Assembly: GCF_039535475.1 (NCBI RefSeq)
Contig: NZ_BAAAXG010000027.1
Span: forward strand, 328,001-392,000
Reading direction: 5' to 3'
Length of the DNA stretch: 64,000 bases
From: Streptomyces showdoensis
GTDB lineage: Bacteria > Actinomycetota > Actinomycetes > Streptomycetales > Streptomycetaceae
The position numbers and the translations under genes are program-made. This document shows, in pieces, positions 41,772-50,389 of the stretch; positions within the stretch are counted from its first letter, which is position 1; every line of letters starts with the position of its first letter. The notes beneath the pieces were generated by a model. That model was given only the letters and a program-made list of their open reading frames with translations, had not been told where the DNA came from and made no database searches.

Positions 41772-42533
41772 ATGACCCATGATGATCTTCCGCCGCGCCT
41801 CGGCAGCGGCCTCACCTTCCACGGCCCCCTCTCCGAGGCCAGGGCCGCGCGGTTCGTCGAGCGGCTCGCGGCGGTCTCGCCCGGCACCGTGCTCGACATC
41901 GGCTGTGGGCAGGGGGAGTTGCTGCTGCGGGTGCTGGACGCGGTGCCCGGGGCCAAGGGGGTCGGCATCGACATCGACGGTGCCGAACTGGCCCTCGGCC
42001 GGGAGCTCGCCGCCGGGCGCGGGCTCGCCGAACGGGTCGCGTACGTCGAGGAGTCCGCCGTCGGCACCCCGCACGGACCCGCCGACGCGGTGCTCTGCCT
42101 CGGCTCGGGCCAGGCGCTGTGCGAAGGGGACTCGTACGACCTGCCCGTCATCCTGCGCGAACTGCGCCGCCTCGTACGGCCCGGCGGGCGGGTGATCCTC
42201 GGCGAGGGGTTCTGGCAGCGCACCCCCACCGAGGCGGACCTCGCCGTGATGTGGCCCGGCGCCCACGCCGACGACCACACGCCGCTGGCGACGCTCGTCG
42301 ACCTGGCGATCGAGGCCGGGTTCCGGCCGCTGTGGACCGAGACGGCGAGCCAGGAGGAGTGGGAGGAGTTCGAGTCCGGCTACCGCCACGACGCCGAACT
42401 CTGGCTCGCCACCCACCCCGACCACCCGCAGGCCGACGAACTCCGCACCCGCGTGGACCGGCAGCGCTCCGCCTGGCTGGGCTACCGGACGGTGCTCGGC
42501 ATCGCGTATCTGACGCTGGTCCCGGTGGGCTGA
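41772..42533 (+). CDS. class I SAM-dependent methyltransferase
   Basis: 253 aa. GTVLDIGCGQGELLLRVLDA is motif I of the SAM-binding fold, GVGIDIDGAELALGRELA motif II with the ribose-binding acidic residue, AVLCLGSGQAL motif III and LRRLVRPGGRVILGEGFW motif IV. The C-terminal half is rich in Trp and acidic residues (TASQEEWEEFESGYRHD). It resembles SAM methyltransferases acting on small molecules, but no acceptor can be named. It stands alone and converges on the DUF4865 gene. Confidence 0.88.
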   Translation: MTHDDLPPRLGSGLTFHGPLSEARAARFVERLAAVSPGTVLDIGCGQGELLLRVLDAVPGAKGVGIDIDGAELALGRELAAGRGLAERVAYVEESAVGTPHGPADAVLCLGSGQALCEGDSYDLPVILRELRRLVRPGGRVILGEGFWQRTPTEADLAVMWPGAHADDHTPLATLVDLAIEAGFRPLWTETASQEEWEEFESGYRHDAELWLATHPDHPQADELRTRVDRQRSAWLGYRTVLGIAYLTLVPVG

Positions 42534-42561
42534 CGGCGTCCGGCGGCGGGGACGGCCCGGG

Positions 42562-43146
42562 TCACCACAGCCGGCCCGTACGGAGCGCCGACCGGCCGGG
42601 GGCCGACAGGTGGAGCACCTGGAACCGTTCGCCCGCCCCGGCCGGAGCCTCCGTCCCGGCCCAGAGGGTGAAGGACAGCAGCTCCCAGTGGCGCGGGTCG
42701 ACCGCGAGCGCGCTGCACACCACGCCCTCCGCCCCTGCCTCCTCGGCGTGCCGCCGCACCGCCTCGGCGACGGCCTCGCCGGGGGCGATGCCCTCGCCGA
42801 GCGGAGTCGTGCGCCGCGTCGCCGTGCGCGGCGCGCGCGGGGCCGCCGGGCCCTCCTCGTAGGCCAGCCCCGCCCAGTGCCGCACGACGGGCCGCCCGAA
42901 GTCGTTCACGATGCCCTGGAAACCGGGGCCCCAGAGGAAGGAGTTCATCCCCTCGGGGGTGCTCCACAGGTAGAAGGGCGCGTACTGCTGGACCGGCGAG
43001 CCGTCCGCCCGCTCCCGCATCAGATAGGCCTTCAGCCCCAGGCCCGGGAAGTCGTCCAGGAGGTGTCCCCGGGTCGCCACCCGCTCGCGGATGATCCCCA
43101 TGTCGTAGTCGGCGGGCAGGGTGATCTCGTACTGCATGGCGTGCAC
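42562..43146 (-). CDS. DUF4865 family protein
   Basis: About 194 aa. The start block MQYEITLPADYDMGIIRERVATRGHLLDDFPGL, the middle YAPFYLWSTPEGMNSFLWGPGFQGIVNDFGRPVV and the C-terminal SFTLWAG match the DUF4865 family, whose fold is likely ferredoxin-like as in dimeric alpha-beta barrels. The function is unknown. I chose the GTG at 43146, which has GGAG 8 nt upstream; the ATG three codons later is possible. It follows a TetR gene by 26 nt on the same strand, so the two form an operon. Confidence 0.85.
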   Translation of the reverse strand: MHAMQYEITLPADYDMGIIRERVATRGHLLDDFPGLGLKAYLMRERADGSPVQQYAPFYLWSTPEGMNSFLWGPGFQGIVNDFGRPVVRHWAGLAYEEGPAAPRAPRTATRRTTPLGEGIAPGEAVAEAVRRHAEEAGAEGVVCSALAVDPRHWELLSFTLWAGTEAPAGAGERFQVLHLSAPGRSALRTGRLW

Positions 43147-43172
43147 GGGACGGTCTCCTCGGACGGTTCGGA

Positions 43173-43745
43173 TCAGCGCGTACGGGGGGCGAGCAGGGCG
43201 AGCAGTCCGCGCACGGCGGTGTCGAAGGCGGCGGGGGAGCCCGCGGCGCGGGCCAGGACGTAGCCGCCCTGCACGGTCGCGACGACCGTCGCGGCCAGCT
43301 CCTCCGGCCGCAGCGGACCGGACAGCTCGCCGCTGTCCAGGCCCTCCCGGACGACGTCGGCGAGCCTGCCGCGCAGCCAGTCGAGGGTCTCGTCGACCGG
43401 CGCCCGCAGCTCCGCGTCGGCGATGACGTCGGGGTCCATCGTCAGCCGTCCCACCGGACACCCGCGCAACACCTCGCGCTCGCGCAGCAGATACGCCTCG
43501 ATGCGCGCGTACGCCGAGCCCTCGCCGCCCAGGATCCGCTCGGCCGCGGCCCGCAGCTCCCCGGCCGTGCGCCGGATCGCGGCGAGCGCGAGGTCGGGCT
43601 TGCCGGTGAAGTGGTGGTACATGCTGCCCTGGCCCGCCCCGGCGGCCTGCTGGATCGCCTTGGGGCTGGTGCCGACGTAGCCGCGCTCCCAGAGGAGTTC
43701 GCGGGTCGCCTCGATCAGTCGCTCGGACGTGCTGCTCGCGGTCAT
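43173..43745 (-). CDS. TetR-family regulator of the DUF4865 operon
   Basis: 190 aa. The HTH is SERLIEATRELLWERGYVGTSPKAIQQAAGAGQGSMYHHFTGKPDLALAAI. The C-terminal domain (PVGRLTMDPDVI, then DETLDWLRGRLADVVREG) belongs to the YcdC/AefR-like type. It is first in an operon with DUF4865, and a TACC-N4-GGTA palindrome lies 15 nt upstream of its ATG, so it probably represses its own operon. The divergent SHOCT-ABC genes start 170 nt away and may share control. Confidence 0.9.
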   Translation of the reverse strand: MTASSTSERLIEATRELLWERGYVGTSPKAIQQAAGAGQGSMYHHFTGKPDLALAAIRRTAGELRAAAERILGGEGSAYARIEAYLLREREVLRGCPVGRLTMDPDVIADAELRAPVDETLDWLRGRLADVVREGLDSGELSGPLRPEELAATVVATVQGGYVLARAAGSPAAFDTAVRGLLALLAPRTR

Positions 43746-43759
43746 ACGAGGACTGTACA

Positions 43760-43771
43760 TACCAGTAGGTA
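43760..43771. promoter_or_regulatory. TetR operator candidate TACC-AGTA-GGTA
   Basis: A perfect 4-4-4 inverted repeat within TGTACATACC...GGTACA, immediately before the TetR start. Confidence 0.65.
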
Positions 43772-43916
43772 CAGAGTCGAGGGGAGCAGGGCGTGCGGCG
43801 GGGGAGGGGCTTCGGTACTCCCCGTGTCGTACGGGCGGAGCCGCTGGCCGTAGGACGACCCGGAGGGGTCCTCGGGGCGAGTCTCGAAGCATCGACCACA
43901 CGAGGAGCTGAGCACG

Positions 43917-44195
43917 ATGAACACCCTCGCCCACGCAGGGCCCGGACCCTGGGTCCTCTTCTTCCCGCTCGTCTGGGCGGCGGTGATCGTCACCGCCGTC
44001 ACCGTCCTGCGCCGCTTCGGCCCGCGCCGGCGCCGCGGCCCCTGGGGCCCGCGCGTCGACGAACGGTCCCCGATCGCGCTCCTCGGGCACCGGTTCGCGG
44101 CCGGAGAGATCGACGAGGACGAGTACTGGCGGCGCCTGACCGTCCTGGAGGAGCAGTTCGGCCGCGCCTCCGGCGAGAAGGGGCGGCGGTCATGA
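43917..44195 (+). CDS. SHOCT-domain small membrane protein
   Basis: 92 aa. One TM helix near residues 12-32 (WVLFFPLVWAAVIVTAVTVL), an arginine-rich inner-face stretch, and a C-terminal SHOCT motif (SPIALLGHRFAAGEIDEDEYWRRLTVLEEQF). SHOCT is a short oligomerisation module, often on membrane proteins encoded with ABC exporters. AGGAG precedes the ATG. The stop overlaps the ATP-binding protein start (ATGA), so the three genes to 47511 are translationally coupled. It is probably a small accessory subunit. Confidence 0.85.
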   Translation: MNTLAHAGPGPWVLFFPLVWAAVIVTAVTVLRRFGPRRRRGPWGPRVDERSPIALLGHRFAAGEIDEDEYWRRLTVLEEQFGRASGEKGRRS

Positions 44196-44965
44196 GCACC
44201 CTGACCCAGGCCGGTACGGCCGCCGCCGCGCGCGTCGTCGACGCGGTCAAGGTGTACGGCGGCGGGGACACCGAGGTCAGGGCCCTGGACGGGGTGAGCG
44301 TCGACTTCCCGGCCGGCCGCTTCACCGCGATCATGGGCCCCTCGGGCTCCGGAAAGTCCACCCTGATGCACTGCGCCGCCGGTCTCGACGGCCTGACCTC
44401 AGGCTCCGCCCTGATCGGCGACACCGATCTGTCGGCCCTGGACGACCGGCGGCTCACGCTGCTGCGCCGGGAGCGGATCGGCTTCGTCTTCCAGGCCTTC
44501 AACCTCCTGCCGACGCTCACCGTCGCCGAGAACATCACCCTGCCCCTGGACCTCGCGGGCACCGCCCCGGACCGGTCCCGGCTCGACGCCCTGATCGACG
44601 CCGTCGGACTCCGCGACCGGCTCCACCACCGGCCGGGCGAGCTCTCCGGCGGTCAGCAGCAGCGGGTGGCCGTCGCGCGGGCGTTCGCCGGGAGCCCGGA
44701 CGTCGTCTTCGCCGACGAGCCCACCGGCAACCTCGACTCCCGTTCCGGCGAGGAGGTGCTGCGGCTGCTCGGCGACACCGTCCGGCGCACCGGCCGGACG
44801 GTCGTCATGGTCACCCACGATCCGGTGGCCGCCGCCCACGCCGACGAGGTCGTGTTCCTCGCCGACGGGCGGCTCGTCGACCGGATCGAACGTCCGACTC
44901 CCGATGTGGTCCTGGACCGGATGAAGTCCCTCGACCCCCGGGACCGCAGGGGAGCGGCGACATGA
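44192..44965 (+). CDS. MacB/LolD-type ABC transporter ATP-binding protein
   Basis: 257 aa. Walker A is IMGPSGSGKST, the Q-loop follows as FVFQAFNLLPTLTV, the signature is LSGGQQQRVAVARA, Walker B VVFADEPTGNLD and the H-loop VMVTHDPVAAAHAD. The GxNLD and FNLLPTLT blocks are those of the MacB/LolD subfamily, whose permeases have FtsX domains and use mechanotransmission rather than classic substrate passage. It is coupled to the SHOCT gene upstream and the permease downstream by ATGA overlaps. ATP hydrolysis would drive the permease below. Confidence 0.95.
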   Translation: MSTLTQAGTAAAARVVDAVKVYGGGDTEVRALDGVSVDFPAGRFTAIMGPSGSGKSTLMHCAAGLDGLTSGSALIGDTDLSALDDRRLTLLRRERIGFVFQAFNLLPTLTVAENITLPLDLAGTAPDRSRLDALIDAVGLRDRLHHRPGELSGGQQQRVAVARAFAGSPDVVFADEPTGNLDSRSGEEVLRLLGDTVRRTGRTVVMVTHDPVAAAHADEVVFLADGRLVDRIERPTPDVVLDRMKSLDPRDRRGAAT

Positions 44966-47511
44966 CCACGCTGCGACTGAGCCTCGCCTCCCTCCGCGCC
45001 CACCGGCGCCGCTTCCTGGGCACCTTCGCCGCCGTACTGCTGGGCGTCGCCTTCCTCACCGGCACGCTCGTGATGGGCGACACCCTGCGCGGGAGCTTCG
45101 ACACCCTCTTCGCCGACGCCAACCGCGGCACGGACGCCGTGGTGCGCAGCGCGGGCGTGGTGACGGTCGCCGGCGAGGCGCAGGGCACCCGCCGGCCCGT
45201 CGACGCGGCGCTGGCCGAACGCATCGCCCGGGTGCCCGGGGTCGCCGCCGCCGTTCCCCGCATCGAGGGGGCCGGACAGCTCGTGGGTGCCGACGGCGAG
45301 CCGGTCGGCGGCCAGGGGCCACCCACCCTCGCCGGCTACTGGATCCAGGATCCCCGGCTCAATCCGTACGCCCTCGCCGAGGGACGCGCCCCGCAGCGGA
45401 GCGGCGAGGTCGTCGTCAACCGCGGCGCGGCGAAGGCCGGTGGGCTGACGCTCGGCTCCACCACGGTCCTGCGCACCCCCGACCCGGTGCGCGTCACCGT
45501 CGTCGGCCTCGCCACCTTCGGCGGCGCGGACGGCATGGGCCAGGTCACCTACGCCGGCCTGACCCGTGCGGACGCCGAGAAGTACCTCACGCCGAAGGCC
45601 GGCGACGCCTCCGACATCCTCGTCCGGGCCGGCCCCGGGCTCTCCCAGCGGGAGCTCGTCGACGCGCTGACCCCCGTACTCCCCGCGGGAGTCGAGGCCC
45701 TCACCGGGCAGCAGGCCACCGAGGAGAGCAACGCCTCGGTCTCCGGCCGCTTCCTCACCCTGTTCACCACCTTCCTGCTGGTGTTCAGCGGAGTCGCCCT
45801 GCTGGTCTCGGTGTTCTCCATCCACAACACCTTCGCGATCGTCGTCGCCCAGCGGACCCGGGAGAACGCGCTGCTGCGCGCCCTCGGCGCCGCCCGCCGG
45901 CAGGTCCTCGTGATGACCCTCACCGAGGCCGTCGCCGTCGCGGTCCTCGCCTCCGGGGCCGGACTCCTCGGCGGCATCGGCGTGGCGGCCGGGCTCCAGG
46001 CGCTCTTCCCGGCGGTCGGCTTCCCCTTCCCCGAAGGAGACCTGGTGGTGAAGGGCCTGTCCCTCGCGCTGCCCTTCGCCGTCGGGCTCGCGGTCTGCGT
46101 CGGCTCCGCCCTGCTGCCGGCCGTCCGCGCCGGGCGCACCGCGCCGCTCGCCGCGCTGCGCGAGACGGCCGTGGACCACTCCGCCGCCTCCCGGCCCCGC
46201 ACCGCCGCGGGCGCCGTACTCCTCGCCCTGGCCGTGGGCCTGGCCCTCGCCGGGGTGCTCGGCCCGCCCTCGCTGTGGCTCGCGGGGACCGGGGCGGTGC
46301 TGGCCCTCGTCGCGTTCGTCGTCCTGGGCCCGGCGGCCGCCACGTACGCGGTACGGATCCTCGGCGGTCCGCTGCGCGGCGCCAACCGCCGGATCGCGCG
46401 CCGCAACGCCCTGCGCAGCCCCCGGCGCACCGCCGCCACCGCCACCGCGCTCATGATCGGCGTCGCCGTGGTCTCGCTGTTCACGGTCTTCGGGGCCTCG
46501 CTCAAGGCGACCATGGACCGGTCGGTCGCGCGCTCCTTCGCCGGGGACGTGGCCGTCAGCGCCCCGTCCTTCGGGGCGGGCGGCAGCGGCCTGAGCCCCC
46601 GGCTCGGGCCCGCCGTGGCCGCCTTGCCGGAGGTCGAGACCGCCGTGGGGCTCGGCCGGGGCGTGGCGGAGGTCGACGGCCGGGGCCGGGCCCTGACCGT
46701 CACCGACCCGGCGGCCCTGGCCCGCACCTTCGACCTCGGCACGGTCCGGGGCTCCCTGGACGGGCTCGGTACGGACGGCCTCGCCGTGGCGGCCGCCGAG
46801 GCCGAGCGGTACGGGCTGGCGCCGGGGCGCACGGCCGTGCTGGCCTTCGCCGACGGCACCCGGCGGACCTTCACCGTCCGGGCCGTGTACCAGCAGTCCG
46901 AACTCGCCGGGGACTACGTCCTCACCCGCGCGGCCTGGGCCCCGCACCGCACCCAGGACGCCGACCGGCTGGTGGCCGTCACCTTCCGCGACGGCGTCTC
47001 CACGGACTCCGGCAAGGCGGCGGTGGAGCGGGTCGCGGAGCGGTACGGCGACCCGGAGGTGCAGACGAGGGACGCGTACGCGGAGTCGTCGGCGGCCGGC
47101 ATCGACATGATGCTCACCCTCGTCTACGCGCTGCTCGCGCTCGCGGTGCTGATCGCCCTGCTCGGGATCGCCAACACGCTGACCCTCGCCGTCCACGAGC
47201 GCACCCGCGAACTGGGCCTGCTCCGGGCGGTCGGCCAGACCCGCTCCCAACTGCGGGCCATGGTCCGCTGGGAGTCCGTCCTCATCGCCGCCTTCGGCAC
47301 GGCCGGCGGCCTGCTCCTCGGTGGCTTCCTCGGCTGGGTGCTGGTCCGCGCCTCGGACGGCGCGAGCGACAGCGCCTTCGTCTTCGCGCTCCCGCCGGCG
47401 CAGCTCGCGACCGTCGCCGCGGTCGGCCTCGCCGCCGGCGCGACCGCCGCCTGGCGCCCGGCCCGCCGGGCCGTCCGCCTGGACGTCCTGCGGGCGATCG
47501 CCACGGAGTGA
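44962..47511 (+). CDS. FtsX-like ABC transporter permease
   Basis: 849 aa. A hydrophobic start (LGTFAAVLLGVAFLTGTLVM) leads to an outside MacB-PCD domain of about 230 residues. A first FtsX core of three helices (FTTFLLVFSGVALLVSVFSI and following), a second N-terminal helix pair, a second outside domain and a second FtsX core (MMLTLVYALLALAVLIALLG and following) make the duplicated form typical of actinobacteria. It would export or extract a lipid, lipoprotein, peptide or drug. Together with the ATPase and SHOCT protein it forms a complete exporter; TetR may regulate it. Confidence 0.93.
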   Translation: MTTLRLSLASLRAHRRRFLGTFAAVLLGVAFLTGTLVMGDTLRGSFDTLFADANRGTDAVVRSAGVVTVAGEAQGTRRPVDAALAERIARVPGVAAAVPRIEGAGQLVGADGEPVGGQGPPTLAGYWIQDPRLNPYALAEGRAPQRSGEVVVNRGAAKAGGLTLGSTTVLRTPDPVRVTVVGLATFGGADGMGQVTYAGLTRADAEKYLTPKAGDASDILVRAGPGLSQRELVDALTPVLPAGVEALTGQQATEESNASVSGRFLTLFTTFLLVFSGVALLVSVFSIHNTFAIVVAQRTRENALLRALGAARRQVLVMTLTEAVAVAVLASGAGLLGGIGVAAGLQALFPAVGFPFPEGDLVVKGLSLALPFAVGLAVCVGSALLPAVRAGRTAPLAALRETAVDHSAASRPRTAAGAVLLALAVGLALAGVLGPPSLWLAGTGAVLALVAFVVLGPAAATYAVRILGGPLRGANRRIARRNALRSPRRTAATATALMIGVAVVSLFTVFGASLKATMDRSVARSFAGDVAVSAPSFGAGGSGLSPRLGPAVAALPEVETAVGLGRGVAEVDGRGRALTVTDPAALARTFDLGTVRGSLDGLGTDGLAVAAAEAERYGLAPGRTAVLAFADGTRRTFTVRAVYQQSELAGDYVLTRAAWAPHRTQDADRLVAVTFRDGVSTDSGKAAVERVAERYGDPEVQTRDAYAESSAAGIDMMLTLVYALLALAVLIALLGIANTLTLAVHERTRELGLLRAVGQTRSQLRAMVRWESVLIAAFGTAGGLLLGGFLGWVLVRASDGASDSAFVFALPPAQLATVAAVGLAAGATAAWRPARRAVRLDVLRAIATE

Positions 47512-47520
47512 CGGACCGTC

Positions 47521-47567
47521 GGATCCGGGGTCCTGGGGCCTGGGTCCTGGGTCCTGGATCCGGATCC
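47521..47567. repeat. GGTCCTGG direct repeats within an inverted repeat
   Basis: GGTCCTGG-type units recur at about 47529, 47543 and 47550. The stretch is bounded by inverted GGATCCGG (47521-47528) and CCGGATCC (47560-47567), which could fold as a terminator between convergent genes. Confidence 0.5.
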
Positions 47568-47572
47568 CGGGG

Positions 47573-48067
47573 TCACGGCACCAGCGCCGGCGACTGCAGC
47601 GGCCCCGCCGTCGTCGCCCCGTACACCACGTGGGAGCGCGGGGTGTCCGCCACCGGCGACGGCGGTGCCTGGAGCGTGAACCAGACGACCTTGCCGGAGT
47701 CGCCGTGCGGCCGGACGCCCCAACTCTCGCTCATCGCCTCGATGATGGCGAGGCCGCGGCCCGAGGTGGCGAACTCGTCGTCCGCGCCCGCGGGTTCGCC
47801 GAGGTCCGGTATCCGCGGATCGCGGTCGCGGACGGAGACGGTGAGGCGGTCGAGCAGGAGCTCGACCTCTACGGTGCACGTCTTGTCCGGCTGGGCGTGC
47901 CGGTGGACATTGGTCAGGAGCTCGGTGACCCCGAGCGCGGCAAGGTCGATCAATGCGTCGAGCTGCCAGTGGCGCAGCTGCGCCGAAACGATTCTGCGGA
48001 CCTGACCGATCCGCGACGGCAGGGCCTGGAGCTCCACCGTGCAGTACCTGCTGGGCTCGCTGATCAC
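47573..48067 (-). CDS. HATPase_c anti-sigma-factor-type ATP-binding protein
   Basis: About 164 aa. The GHKL fold is visible as VTELLTNVHRHAQPDKTCTVEVEL (N-box), VSVRDRDPRIPDL (G1) and SGRGLAIIEAMSESWGVR (G2). Such single-domain proteins are common in streptomycetes and resemble RsbW/SpoIIAB kinases that bind sigma factors or anti-anti-sigma partners. The GTG at 48067 has GGGGAG 8 nt upstream; an ATG at 48121 is in frame without one. The partner is not adjacent. It converges on the ABC permease gene. Confidence 0.85.
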   Translation of the reverse strand: MISEPSRYCTVELQALPSRIGQVRRIVSAQLRHWQLDALIDLAALGVTELLTNVHRHAQPDKTCTVEVELLLDRLTVSVRDRDPRIPDLGEPAGADDEFATSGRGLAIIEAMSESWGVRPHGDSGKVVWFTLQAPPSPVADTPRSHVVYGATTAGPLQSPALVP

Positions 48068-48238
48068 GGCTGCGACTCCCCGAAATAGGTCCGGAAGAAG
48101 ACGGAGGTTCGGATCTGTCATGCGGTGTAGCAGGACGGTGGGCCGGCTCGCAGCGTCACCGCCGGTAAACCCTCGGTGAGGTGGTTCCAGCCTGGACCAG
48201 TGGTGACCGGGTCGCAACTCGCGGCGACTCGCCGCAGG

Positions 48239-48526
48239 TCAGGGTCGCGAGGAGGACTTCTTGAGGGCTTCGAGGAGCCGTCCGGACGCCGACATGCCGG
48301 AGATCCGGTAGCGCGTGCCGTTCACCGTCGCGACCGCCTCGTCCGGCTTCGCGAACCAGGGCCGGCCCGCCCGGACCTTGTCCACCGGCGCGCTGTCGAT
48401 CTCGCTGCCGTAGCTGGTCAGGAGGGAGAGCCGCCCGTCCTCGATGCGGACCTCGCCCGCGCGGGTCAGCGACCTGGGCCAGCGGTCGATCCGTACCCCC
48501 GTCGCCGTGAACTCGGGTTCCGTCAT
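48239..48526 (-). CDS. conserved hypothetical protein, 95 aa
   Basis: A small soluble protein beginning MTEPEFTATGVRIDRWPRSL. It contains alternating strand-like blocks (GRLSLLTSYGSEIDS, DKVRAGRPWFAKPDEAVATVNGTRYRISGMS), as in a small beta-barrel or PH-like fold, and ends in a basic tail. GGAG lies 4 nt before the ATG. An upstream in-frame extension to 48646 is poor in coding character. I do not recognise a named family. It is upstream of the HATPase gene in the same direction, with a 171-nt gap. Confidence 0.7.
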   Translation of the reverse strand: MTEPEFTATGVRIDRWPRSLTRAGEVRIEDGRLSLLTSYGSEIDSAPVDKVRAGRPWFAKPDEAVATVNGTRYRISGMSASGRLLEALKKSSSRP

Positions 48527-48600
48527 CTCGCTCCGCCCCCTTCGCGCAGGCACTCCCACCCCAGTGTGCCGGGCCGCCGCGCCCCGCACCAGCACGTCTT

Positions 48601-48628
48601 CCCGAGGGGGTGCCCCGACCCCCTCGGG
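48601..48628. other. perfect 10-bp hairpin in the intergenic region
   Basis: CCCGAGGGGG (48601-48610) pairs with CCCCCTCGGG (48619-48628) around an 8-nt loop. It lies between two divergent genes, where a terminator is not expected, so a regulatory role or an end for an unseen transcript is possible. Confidence 0.5.
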
Positions 48629-48737
48629 AGGAGGCCTGCAAGGCACTCCTATGGACCCTCAAAGGGAACGTTTGCCCAGGTGAGAGCGGTATTGTCGGTC
48701 AGTGGGGCAAGGTTGCACATCATGAGAAGAGGCGCAC

Positions 48738-49868
48738 ATGACCAGCACCGACGACATCGCGCGCAGCGCCATGACCACCATCGACGTCGACCGCAGTGAC
48801 CCCGGCTACCGGTCCTGGCTCAAGGAGGCCGTGCGCAAGGTCCACGCGGACGCGAACCGCTCGGCCGACACCCACCTGCTGCGCTTCCCGCTCCCGGAGC
48901 GCTGGGGCATCGACCTCTACCTCAAGGACGAGTCGACCCACCCCACCGGCAGCCTCAAGCACCGCCTGGCCCGCTCGCTCTTCCTCTACGGCCTGTGCAA
49001 CGGCTGGATCCGCCCCGGCGCGCCCGTCATCGAGGCCTCCAGCGGCTCGACCGCCGTCTCCGAGGCCTACTTCGCCAAGCTGATCGGCGTCCCCTTCATC
49101 GCCGTCATGCCGCGCACCACCAGCCCCGAGAAGTGCCGCCTGATCGAGTTCCACGGCGGGCAGTGCCACTTCGTCGACGACTCGCGGACCATGTACGACG
49201 AGGCCGCCGCGCTCGCCGAGCGCACCGGGGGCCACTACATGGACCAGTTCACGTACGCGGAGCGGGCCACCGACTGGCGCGGCAACAACAACATCGCAGA
49301 ATCGATTTACCAGCAGCTGAAGCTGGAGCGGTACCCGGAGCCCGCGTGGATCGTCGCCACGGCCGGAACCGGCGGCACCTCCGCGACCATCGCCCGCTAC
49401 GTGCACTACATGCAGCACGACACCCGGGTCTGCGTCGCCGACCCGGAGAACTCCTGTTTCTTCGACGGCTGGACCCGCCACGACCCCGAGGCCGGCTCCG
49501 ACTGCGGCTCGCGGATCGAGGGCATCGGCCGGCCCCGGATGGAGCCCAGCTTCGTGCCGGGTGCCATCGACCGCATGATGAAGGTGCCCGACGCGGCGAG
49601 CGTCGCCGCCGTCCGCGCCCTGGAGACGGCGATCGGCCGCAAGGCCGGCGGTTCCACCGGCACCGGCCTGTGGAGCGCGCTGAAGATCATCGCCCAGATG
49701 GTCGCCGAGAAGCGCACCGGCAGCGTCGTCACCCTGATCTGCGACCCGGGCGAGCGCTACCTCGACAAGTACTACTCGGACGCGTGGCTGGCCGAGCAGG
49801 GCCTCGACATCACGCCGTACGCGGCCACTATCGAGCGCTTCCTGGCGACGGGCGTCTGGCCGGAGTGA
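48738..49868 (+). CDS. PLP-dependent cysteine synthase-family enzyme, Cds1-like
   Basis: 376 aa fold-type II PLP enzyme. [15 protein letters not shown] contains the Schiff-base Lys74, [24 protein letters not shown] the substrate-binding loop and [16 protein letters not shown] the phosphate-binding glycine loop. The length, the N-terminal [17 protein letters not shown] extension and the C-terminal [11 protein letters not shown] resemble mycobacterial Cds1, a cysteine desulfhydrase that releases H2S, rather than a biosynthetic CysK (about 310 aa). It would act on cysteine in the cytoplasm. AAGAGG precedes the ATG. Its 3' end overlaps the convergent SRPBCC gene by 41 bases. Confidence 0.85.
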   Translation: MTSTDDIARSAMTTIDVDRSDPGYRSWLKEAVRKVHADANRSADTHLLRFPLPERWGIDLYLKDESTHPTGSLKHRLARSLFLYGLCNGWIRPGAPVIEASSGSTAVSEAYFAKLIGVPFIAVMPRTTSPEKCRLIEFHGGQCHFVDDSRTMYDEAAALAERTGGHYMDQFTYAERATDWRGNNNIAESIYQQLKLERYPEPAWIVATAGTGGTSATIARYVHYMQHDTRVCVADPENSCFFDGWTRHDPEAGSDCGSRIEGIGRPRMEPSFVPGAIDRMMKVPDAASVAAVRALETAIGRKAGGSTGTGLWSALKIIAQMVAEKRTGSVVTLICDPGERYLDKYYSDAWLAEQGLDITPYAATIERFLATGVWPE

Positions 49869-50328
49869 GCCGCCGCTCCAGGTTGCGCATCGCGTCCCGG
49901 AAGGACTTGCCGACGCCCGGCCTCGCCAGCCGCATCGCCAGCCGGCAGGGGCCGTTCCCGTCGACGGCCATGGTCCAGCGGACCCGGGTGCCGTCCGCCG
50001 TGGGGGAGAGCGCCCACTCCTCCAGGAGGGCGGACAGTCCGGGGACGTTGGTCTCGTCGACCCGATAGGCATAGCGGGCGGCCGGATCGGTCGCCAGGAT
50101 CGTCTCGCGGAACTCCACCCCGCCCCGCAGCCGGACCGTCCGTCCCGCCCCGCCGTCGGTGGGCGTGGCGGACGTGACGGCGCCGAACCACGCGGGCGTG
50201 CTGGCCAGTTCCACCGCCAGCGACCGGTACACCGCCGCCGGCGGGGCGGCGAGTCCGGTGCTGAACACCAGGCGCAGCGGAGCGGACGCGGCGAAGTCGA
50301 GCTCCACCGGCCTCAGTCGGCGTGCCAT
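49828..50328 (-). CDS. SRPBCC-family protein
   Basis: 166 aa. [40 protein letters not shown] and [23 protein letters not shown] fit the START/Bet v1-like SRPBCC fold, a hydrophobic-ligand-binding barrel with a long C-terminal helix ([20 protein letters not shown]). The function is unknown; polyketide-type or lipid ligands are usual. GGAGG is 8 nt before the ATG at 50328. The 3' end overlaps the convergent Cds1-like gene by 41 bases. A second SRPBCC gene lies 61 nt upstream. Confidence 0.82.
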   Translation of the reverse strand: MARRLRPVELDFAASAPLRLVFSTGLAAPPAAVYRSLAVELASTPAWFGAVTSATPTDGGAGRTVRLRGGVEFRETILATDPAARYAYRVDETNVPGLSALLEEWALSPTADGTRVRWTMAVDGNGPCRLAMRLARPGVGKSFRDAMRNLERRLTPARRPSPGSAR

Positions 50329-50389
50329 GGGCCGTACCTCCCGTCGGGCGGGTCCTGGATCCGGACCCCTCACCGTAGCTGACAACCCG

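Noticed and set aside
44653..47250. 865-aa minus-strand frame opposite the ABC permease
   Set aside because: Antisense shadow caused by GC bias; no family motifs, and it ignores the well-defined permease.
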